From the NCBI GenBank assembly GCA_030043865.1, contig JASHWZ010000165.1:1-5352 (forward strand): a DNA stretch of 5,352 bases, read 5' to 3'. This stretch comes from Thermoplasmata archaeon (GTDB lineage: Archaea > Thermoplasmatota > Thermoplasmata > Lutacidiplasmatales > UBA184). The notes below the pieces were generated by a model that saw nothing but the letters and a program-made list of their open reading frames with translations, made no database searches and was not told where the DNA came from. Shown piece after piece: positions 1 to 4,546 of the stretch (its first letter is position 1; each line of letters starts with the position of its first letter). The position numbers and the translations under genes were made by a program.

Positions 1-296
1 CCGACGACCCCGTCCGCCGGGGGATCGACCTGCTCGATCGGGAGTGGACGACGTTCCTCCGGCACGAGGGCGTCGAGCCCGTGGCGAAGGTCGGGGCCCC
101 GTTCCGGCCGGACGAGGCCGAAGCAGTGGGCGAAGCGCCGGTCCCCCGCGGTGGCGCCCCCGGGAACGTCGTCGAGGTCGTGCAGCAGGGGTACCGGTTC
201 TTCGGCGGCCTGCTCCGGCCCGCGAAGGTGATCGTCGCGCGCGAGTCGCCCGGGCCGGAGGCCGCGGCCGAAGCTGTGGCCGAGCGGTCGGAGTAG
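1..296 (+). CDS. grpE: GrpE nucleotide exchange factor, C-terminal part (5' end outside window)
   Basis: GrpE releases ADP from the Hsp70 chaperone DnaK in the cytoplasm. The reading frame is open from base 3 and gives 97 residues ending at TAG (294-296). It holds the C-terminal beta-domain that contacts the DnaK ATPase domain: GVEPVAKVGAPF (about 23-34 of the visible part), then VVEVVQQGY (56-64) and LLRPAKVIVA (70-79), which match the family pattern of V.EV.Q.GY followed by LRPA.V.V. The preceding stretch (about 4-22) would be the end of the long dimerisation helix. The family motif FDPxxHEAV reads FRPDEAEAV here, so the usual His is lost. The last 15 or so residues are an Ala/Glu-rich tail. 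A GTG at 81 is internal to the domain and is not a start. The stop codon sits at the edge of the Shine-Dalgarno sequence of the next gene, 13 bp upstream of mvaA, so the two are probably co-transcribed. The dnaK and dnaJ genes are not in this window. Confidence 0.92.
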   Translation, partial: DDPVRRGIDLLDREWTTFLRHEGVEPVAKVGAPFRPDEAEAVGEAPVPRGGAPGNVVEVVQQGYRFFGGLLRPAKVIVARESPGPEAAAEAVAERSE

Positions 297-300
297 GAGG
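296..300 (+). promoter_or_regulatory. Shine-Dalgarno site of mvaA
   Basis: GGAGG lies 9 nt before the ATG at 310 and begins at the last base of the grpE TAG stop. It fixes the ATG at 310 as the start and suggests that translation of mvaA is coupled to that of grpE. Confidence 0.8.
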
Positions 301-309
301 CCTCGGGCG

Positions 310-1623
310 ATGGAGCGGACCTCGGAGCTCCCGGGCTTCTACCGCCGCTCGATCGAGGAGCGGCGCGCGTTCCTGAAGGAGTGGGCTGGGCTCACCGACG
401 CCGAGGTCCGCGCCTTCGAATTCCCGCCGGGGGTCGACCCGGCGAGCGTCGACCGGATGATCGAGAACGTGGTCGGCGTGATGCCGTTGCCCCTCGGCAT
501 CGCGACGAACTTCCGGATCAACGACCGCGACTACCTGATCCCGATGGCGATCGAGGAGCCCAGCGTCGTCGCGGCCGCGTCCAACGCGGCGAAGGTCGCG
601 CGCGCGAGCGGAGGGTTCTACGCGCAGTCGACCGCCCCGGTGATGATCGGCCAGGTCCAGATCCTGGACGTGCCGGATCCGGCGGCGGCGCGCATGCGCC
701 TCCTGCAACGCCGCGAGGAGCTCCTGGCCGCAGCGAACGCGAAGGACCCGGTGCTCGTGAAGTTCGGAGGCGGCGCGAAGGACCTCGAGGTCCGCATCGT
801 CCGCTCTCCCCGCGGGACGATGGTGATCGTCCACCTGCTGGTCGACGCGCGCGACGCCGGCGGCATGAACGCCGTGAACACGATGTGCGAGGCGCTCGCG
901 CCCGAGTTCTCCCGGCTCACGGGCGGCCGCGTCGTCCTTCGGATCATCTCGAACCTCGCGATCCACCGGCTCGCGCGGGCCCACGCGACGTTCCCCGCCG
1001 AGCTCCTGAAGACGGAGACGGCGAGCGGCGCGGAGGTCGTGGACGCGATCCTGGACGCGTACGCCCTCGCCGCTGCGGACCCGTTCCGCTGCGCGACCCA
1101 CAACAAGGGGATCATGAACGGGGTCTCGAGCGTCGTGATCGCGACCGGCAACGACTTCCGGGCGATCGAGAGCGGCGCCCACACCTACGCCGCGTGGCGC
1201 GCCGGCGAGGCCGACGCCCCCACGGTCGTCCTACCGCTCACCACCTACGAGAAGGACAAGGACGGCAACCTGGTCGGTTCGATCGAGCTTCCCGCCCCGG
1301 TCGGTCTGGTCGGCGGCGCCACCGCTGTCCATCCGACCGCGAAGGCGAACGTCAAGGTGCTCGGGGTGAAGTCGGCCCGCGAGCTCGGCGAGGTGCTCGC
1401 GGCCGTCGGCCTCGCGCAGAACTTCTCGGCGCTGCGCGCGCTCGCGACCGAGGGGATCCAGCGGGGGCACATGGAGCTGCACGCCCGCAACATGGCCGTG
1501 AGCGCGGGCGCCCGGCCGGACGAGGTCGACCGGGTGGTCGAGCGGCTCGTTCGGGACCACCAGGTCCGGTTCGACCGCGCGAAAGAGGTCCTCGAGGAGC
1601 TCCGCCGAGGCGGGGCCGGATGA
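310..1623 (+). CDS. mvaA: Class II hydroxymethylglutaryl-CoA reductase
   Basis: This enzyme interconverts HMG-CoA and mevalonate plus CoA with two NAD(P)H, the committed step of the mevalonate pathway that feeds archaeal isoprenoid lipids. It is soluble. The 437 residues match the class II (Pseudomonas mevalonii) family in length (about 430) and motifs, with no N-terminal membrane segments. Visible landmarks are ENVVGVMPLPLGIATNF (52-68), PMAIEEPSVVAAAS (78-91, with the catalytic Glu at 83), ATHNKGIMNG (262-271, catalytic Lys266), ATGNDFRA (278-285, catalytic Asp282), PVGLVGGAT (330-338) and GHMELHARN (386-394), whose His387/His391 include the catalytic histidine. The nucleotide-binding motif normally DAMGxN reads DAGGMN (182-187). 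Coenzyme preference cannot be decided from sequence by eye. The ATG at 310 has GGAGG 9 nt upstream. The gene overlaps pdxT by 4 bp. Archaeal class II enzymes are generally explained by ancient transfer from bacteria. Confidence 0.97.
   Translation: MERTSELPGFYRRSIEERRAFLKEWAGLTDAEVRAFEFPPGVDPASVDRMIENVVGVMPLPLGIATNFRINDRDYLIPMAIEEPSVVAAASNAAKVARASGGFYAQSTAPVMIGQVQILDVPDPAAARMRLLQRREELLAAANAKDPVLVKFGGGAKDLEVRIVRSPRGTMVIVHLLVDARDAGGMNAVNTMCEALAPEFSRLTGGRVVLRIISNLAIHRLARAHATFPAELLKTETASGAEVVDAILDAYALAAADPFRCATHNKGIMNGVSSVVIATGNDFRAIESGAHTYAAWRAGEADAPTVVLPLTTYEKDKDGNLVGSIELPAPVGLVGGATAVHPTAKANVKVLGVKSARELGEVLAAVGLAQNFSALRALATEGIQRGHMELHARNMAVSAGARPDEVDRVVERLVRDHQVRFDRAKEVLEELRRGGAG
1607..1610 (+). 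promoter_or_regulatory. Shine-Dalgarno site of pdxT
   Basis: GAGG inside the last codons of mvaA, 9 nt before the ATG at 1620. Together with the ATGA stop/start overlap it supports that start and suggests translational coupling. Confidence 0.6.
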
Positions 1624-2207
1624 ACGTCGGCGTCCTCGCCCTCCAGGGCGACGTTCCCGAGCATCTTCGGGTCCTGCGCGAGCTCGTGCCCGACACGATC
1701 CCGGTCCGGTCGCCCGCGGACCTTGCGTCCGTCGGAGCGCTCTTCCTGCCGGGCGGAGAGTCGACCACCATCGCCCGCCTCATCGAGGAGATGGGCCTGT
1801 GGGCGCCGCTCCGGCAGCGGCTCGAGCACGGCCTTCCGACCCTCGCCACCTGTGCCGGTCTCATCCTCCTCGCTCGCGACCTGGCTCCGAGCGCGTACGG
1901 GCGCGACCCTCCGACGTTCGGCGTCCTCGACGTCCGGGTGCGGCGGAACGATTACGGGGCCCAGCGGGAGTCATTCGAGGCGCCCGTGCGCGTCGACGGG
2001 ATCGGGGGCCGCCCGTTCCCCGGCGTGTTCATCCGGTCCCCCCGGATCCTCGGCGTGGGCGCCGACGCGACGCCGATCGCATGGCACGGGGAGGAGGTCG
2101 TCGGGGTCCGTGCCGGGACGATCTGGGGACTGACGTTCCACCCGGAGCTGGCCCGAGACCTCCGGGTCCATCGGAAGTTCCTCGCACAGGCGGGGGCGCT
2201 GCTCTAG
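1620..2207 (+). CDS. pdxT: Pyridoxal 5'-phosphate synthase, glutaminase subunit
   Basis: PdxT hydrolyses glutamine and passes the ammonia to PdxS, which makes PLP from ribose 5-phosphate and glyceraldehyde 3-phosphate (the DXP-independent vitamin B6 route). The 195 residues are the normal family length and form a class I glutamine amidotransferase. The N-terminus is VGVLALQGDVPEH, the oxyanion/glutamine-binding loop is LPGGEST (43-49), and the nucleophile Cys78 lies in TCAGLILLA. Family motifs RNDYGAQRESFE (109-120) and FIRSP (137-141) are present. His174 and Glu176 in TFHPEL complete the catalytic triad. No key residue is missing. The ATG overlaps the mvaA stop (ATGA, 1620-1623), so the genes are co-transcribed and probably translationally coupled. 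The partner pdxS is not in the window and must be elsewhere, although the two are often adjacent. The TAG stop overlaps the stop of the converging DUF131 gene. Confidence 0.97.
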   Translation: MNVGVLALQGDVPEHLRVLRELVPDTIPVRSPADLASVGALFLPGGESTTIARLIEEMGLWAPLRQRLEHGLPTLATCAGLILLARDLAPSAYGRDPPTFGVLDVRVRRNDYGAQRESFEAPVRVDGIGGRPFPGVFIRSPRILGVGADATPIAWHGEEVVGVRAGTIWGLTFHPELARDLRVHRKFLAQAGALL

Positions 2208-2602
2208 GCCGCGCGCACGAGCAGCAGCACGACCGCCGCGGCGAGGATCGCGCCCCCCACCACCGCGAGCAGCACCCGCGTCCGAGGGGAGACCCCCTTC
2301 CAGCTGCCCCAGAGGATCGGCACCGGCCCGATGAGGACGAGACCGCCCGACCCGCCGGACGAGGGGGAGGCGTCCTCCTCCGGCTCGGCCTCCACCGGCG
2401 CGACCGGTCCGAACGCGAGCGGAAGGGCGAACAGCCCCGCGACGAACAGGAGCACGCCCGCCACGAACTCGAGCGAGCGGCCGTAGAGCACCGGCAGGAC
2501 GACGACGAGCGCGAGCGACGCGCCTCCGTCGGCGACCGCGAGCGCGACGAGCGCGAGGCCCACGACGATCAATCCGATCGGCACGAGGGACGCGGCCCGC
2601 AC
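2204..2602 (-). CDS. DUF131 (TIGR00304) family archaeal membrane protein
   Basis: Function is unknown. The 132 residues are strongly hydrophobic and suggest about four membrane segments, roughly 5-24, 27-41, 46-66 and 108-129. Between the third and fourth lie an acidic, Ser/Gly-rich loop (71-84) and then GGLVLIGPVPILWGS (86-100), which matches the diagnostic GG-V-IGPIPI-FG motif of DUF131, a family found almost only in archaea. Many members are shorter (about 80-100 residues); the extra length here is mainly in the N-terminal hydrophobic part. The start is uncertain: the first ordinary start codon is GTG at 2602, but GGAGG lies only 1 nt before it; a second GTG at 2584 is 19 nt from that GGAGG. 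The frame stays open upstream into the end of dph2 with no other ATG, GTG or TTG. It is last in the - strand cluster, 46 bp after dph2, and its TAG stop overlaps the pdxT stop. Confidence 0.8.
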   Translation of the reverse strand: MRAASLVPIGLIVVGLALVALAVADGGASLALVVVLPVLYGRSLEFVAGVLLFVAGLFALPLAFGPVAPVEAEPEEDASPSSGGSGGLVLIGPVPILWGSWKGVSPRTRVLLAVVGGAILAAAVVLLLVRAA

Positions 2603-2617
2603 GCCTCCGACGAGGCG
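2602..2617 (-). promoter_or_regulatory. Hairpin covering the GGAGG and start codon of the DUF131 gene
   Basis: On the - strand the sequence reads CGCCTC-GTCG-GAGGCG, a perfect 6-bp stem with a 4-base loop. The 3' arm contains most of the only Shine-Dalgarno-like GGAGG (complement of 2604-2608) and the first base of the GTG at 2602. If that GTG is used, the hairpin could limit initiation. Chance is a real alternative in DNA this GC-rich. Confidence 0.35.
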
Positions 2618-2648
2618 GTTCAGGCCGCTTGTCGATTTCGGTCGGGGC

Positions 2649-3680
2649 TCAGTGGTACGTGTCGAAGCGGTACGGGTCGAGCGGCAGGTCCCCGAGCGCC
2701 ATCAGGAACTCGGGGGGCGTGAGCATCGGTTTCGGGTAGAGGTCTCCGTCGTCGAGCGCGATCCGCGGGCAGGCCGTGTTGACGTAGGCGTCCACCGACC
2801 GCCCCTCGAGGTCGCGCGGGTCGAGCCGGTCGAAGACGAAGATCTCGGCGGTACGTCCCCGCGACTGGGCGCGCTCCTGGAGCGCGAGCGCCGTCGGCAT
2901 CCGGTTCTGACCGGCGAACGAGCTGACGAGGATCCCCCAGCGACGGGCGTCCCGGGCGACTGCGACGGCGAGCTGGCGCCGGCGCACGAGCGCCCCCCGG
3001 TCGATCGGGGGCTCGAGCACGTTCTGCAGTGGGTCGAGCGACCAGACCGGCCGCTCGACGGCGAACGCGAGCCCGAGCGGATGGAACCGACCGGTCCCGA
3101 GGAACAGGAAGGCGTCGACCTCGGCCGCGATCGACTCCGCCCCCGTGTAGTTGCACCCGAGGGCCTGCGCGGGGTACGCGAGCCGCCGGTCCCCGGTCCC
3201 GACCCGGACGGTCCGCCCGCCGCAGGCGAGCGCGGCGGTCAGCGGTTCCACCAACCCGAGGTGCTGGACCGAAGCGACCAGACCCAGTCGGGACGGCAGC
3301 CCCGCCCGGTCGATCGTCGCCGCCAGCGCCGCCGGGTCCCCCCCGGGCTCGCGCATCTCCACGAAGTACGTCGGCCGGGCGAGCGTCACGTTCGGGATCG
3401 GCGCATGGCCGAGGACGACCGCCGCGTCGGCCTTCGGGGCCTCGTCGACGGACGGAAAGTCGCACGCCCCGAAGCAGGCTCTCGCCGCGACGGTCACGCG
3501 GGCTCCGGTCGCCTCCCGCAGCTGCGCCGCCAGGTCATGGGCGTTCCGCACGAGGCCGGCCGGAACCTGGAGCACGACCCGCCGACGTCCGTCCCGGCGC
3601 ACCGCGTCGAACAGCTCCGCCCCCCACGTCGGAAACACGGCGGGCGCGGGCGGGGGGCTCGCGTCGGGTCGCGACGACAT
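2649..3680 (-). CDS. dph2: Diphthamide biosynthesis enzyme Dph2 (2-(3-amino-3-carboxypropyl)histidine synthase)
   Basis: Archaeal Dph2 is a homodimeric [4Fe-4S] enzyme that cleaves S-adenosylmethionine to a 3-amino-3-carboxypropyl radical and attaches it to the target histidine of elongation factor 2, the first step of diphthamide synthesis. The 343 residues match the family length. The three cluster cysteines are all visible, one per domain: Cys73 in ACFGACDF, Cys176 in ALGCNYTGA and Cys304 in NTACPRIALDD. Their spacing (103 and 128) is close to that of the Pyrococcus enzyme (Cys59, 163, 287). Other family motifs are VVLGHAPIPN (88-97), FLFLGTGRFHPLG (191-203) and the C-terminal LTPPEFLMALG (320-330). 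A Pro-rich N-terminus (9-17) precedes the first domain. The start is ATG at 3680 with a weak AAGGGA 4 nt upstream. It follows the Nudix gene by 26 bp and precedes DUF131 by 46 bp on the same strand. The later genes dph5 and dph6 are not here. Confidence 0.96.
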   Translation of the reverse strand: MSSRPDASPPPAPAVFPTWGAELFDAVRRDGRRRVVLQVPAGLVRNAHDLAAQLREATGARVTVAARACFGACDFPSVDEAPKADAAVVLGHAPIPNVTLARPTYFVEMREPGGDPAALAATIDRAGLPSRLGLVASVQHLGLVEPLTAALACGGRTVRVGTGDRRLAYPAQALGCNYTGAESIAAEVDAFLFLGTGRFHPLGLAFAVERPVWSLDPLQNVLEPPIDRGALVRRRQLAVAVARDARRWGILVSSFAGQNRMPTALALQERAQSRGRTAEIFVFDRLDPRDLEGRSVDAYVNTACPRIALDDGDLYPKPMLTPPEFLMALGDLPLDPYRFDTYH

Positions 3681-3684
3681 CCGG

Positions 3685-3690
3685 TCCCTT
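3685..3690 (-). promoter_or_regulatory. Weak Shine-Dalgarno-like site of dph2
   Basis: AAGGGA on the - strand, 4 nt before the ATG at 3680, within the 26-bp gap after the Nudix gene. The spacing is short, so support is modest. Confidence 0.4.
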
Positions 3691-3706
3691 CGACCGAGCC
3701 GGTCGG

Positions 3707-4144
3707 CTAAACGTTTGGGGCGAGGCGTTCGACCAGGCGCGCGACCGCGGCCCGGTTATCGTCGTAGTGCAGGAGGCCGCGGGCGGTGTCGGGGGTCACC
3801 CAGCGGAACGCTTCGTGCTCCGGGCTCAACGCGGGAGCGAACCCACGGTCGACCTCCACCCCGTACGCGTGGAGCCGCCAGACGTCGCCCGACTCGGAGC
3901 GGAACCGAACGTGCCAGTCGAGCGGGAACACCCGCCGGGGTTCCGCGAGACCGGTCTCCTCGCGGAGCTCGCGGCGGAGCGCCGACTCGAGGTCCCGGTC
4001 GGACGGGTCGACCTTGCCGCTGATCGGGACCCAATGGCGCCCCCGCGACGGGGGGCGGCGGAAGACGAGCAGCTCGAGCGGGTCCGTGGCGAACAGGTAG
4101 CCCTCGACGCATTCCTGGACGACGGGGCCGTCCGGCTCGTCCAC
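3707..4144 (-). CDS. Nudix hydrolase (substrate unknown)
   Basis: Nudix enzymes cleave nucleoside diphosphates linked to another group (NTPs, Ap4A, nucleotide sugars) with divalent metal. The 145 residues form a single Nudix domain. The signature is at 43-66: Gly43, then the catalytic helix RELREETGL (58-66) with metal ligands Glu59, Glu62 and Glu63. The loop before the helix is one residue longer than the canonical G-x5-E-x7-RE pattern, and the first conserved Glu is replaced by an Asp/Arg stretch (DRD, 49-51). HWVPISGKV upstream and HEAFRWVTPDTA (110-121) downstream resemble small NTP or dinucleoside-polyphosphate pyrophosphohydrolases, but the substrate cannot be assigned. The start is a GTG directly after the TAG of NAC, in the same frame, and there is no internal ATG or better alternative. 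No strong Shine-Dalgarno is seen, so translation probably depends on ribosomes ending NAC. The neighbours NAC and dph2 place it in a translation-related operon. Confidence 0.88.
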   Translation of the reverse strand: MDEPDGPVVQECVEGYLFATDPLELLVFRRPPSRGRHWVPISGKVDPSDRDLESALRRELREETGLAEPRRVFPLDWHVRFRSESGDVWRLHAYGVEVDRGFAPALSPEHEAFRWVTPDTARGLLHYDDNRAAVARLVERLAPNV

Positions 4145-4546
4145 CTATCGGTCCCGGGTCAGGATCTTCATGATCGCTTCGGCCGGTTCGCCCTTCGCCT
4201 GGAGGAGAGCCTCGAGCGCCTCCTCGCGGGAGACGTTCGCCTGCTCCATCACGAGGCGGACGTCCTCCTCGGGCGGGCCGCTCGGGGCGGCCGGGGGCGC
4301 TGCCGCGAGCGCCGGGCCCGACGTCGCCGCCGCGCCCCGGGGCCGAACGACCGGCGTCCCCACGATCTGGTACGAGCGGACGCCCTGGATGGTCAGGACC
4401 GTCACCTCGGGCTTCTGGAAGACGTGCTCCTGCGTGCGCGTCCGCACCACGACCTCCTCCACCTCGGAGATCGGCTCGGTGGACATGCCGAGGCGTCGCA
4501 TCATCTGCGCCATCTCGCGCGGGTTCCGCGGGCCCCCCGGGATCAT
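4145..4546 (-). CDS. nac: Nascent polypeptide-associated complex protein (archaeal NAC)
   Basis: Archaeal NAC forms a homodimer that sits near the ribosome exit tunnel and contacts emerging chains. The 133 residues show the usual order: a short basic N-terminus (MAQMMRRLGM, 12-21) that would face the ribosome, a NAC beta-barrel domain (about 26-68) with HVFQKPEVTV and IQGVRSYQIVG, an Ala/Pro-rich linker (about 70-92), and a C-terminal UBA domain (about 93-131) with VRLVMEQANVSREEALEALL and EPAEAIMKIL. Archaeal members are usually about 110-120 residues; the linker accounts for the extra length. The ATG at 4546 has GGAGG 7 nt upstream and overlaps the stop of the preceding CBS gene (ATGA). The same frame is open further upstream, but that extension only shadows the CBS gene and has no NAC similarity. 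The TAG stop is followed with no spacer by the GTG of the Nudix gene. Confidence 0.96.
   Translation of the reverse strand: MIPGGPRNPREMAQMMRRLGMSTEPISEVEEVVVRTRTQEHVFQKPEVTVLTIQGVRSYQIVGTPVVRPRGAAATSGPALAAAPPAAPSGPPEEDVRLVMEQANVSREEALEALLQAKGEPAEAIMKILTRDR

Noticed and set aside
618..1184. A 188-codon - strand frame opposite mvaA
   Set aside because: No motif was recognised, and the + strand frame is a complete, conserved reductase.
381..2207. A 608-codon + strand frame that contains PdxT at its C-terminus
   Set aside because: The part before 1620 is an Arg/Pro/Gly-rich out-of-frame shadow of mvaA, kept open by high GC. PdxT begins at its own ATG at 1620 with a complete family N-terminus.
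2652..3710. A 352-codon + strand frame opposite dph2
   Set aside because: It is charged, repetitive shadow sequence; the opposite strand has all three Dph2 cysteine motifs.
3681..3720. The AT-richer TAAACGTTT near the Nudix stop as a promoter or terminator
   Set aside because: Most of it lies in the last codons of the Nudix gene; it matches neither an archaeal TATA box with a BRE nor a T-tract terminator.
4145..4147. Pyrrolysine-type readthrough of the NAC TAG
   Set aside because: TAG is the commonest stop in this window, so it is not a reassigned codon here. NAC also ends at the normal end of its UBA domain.
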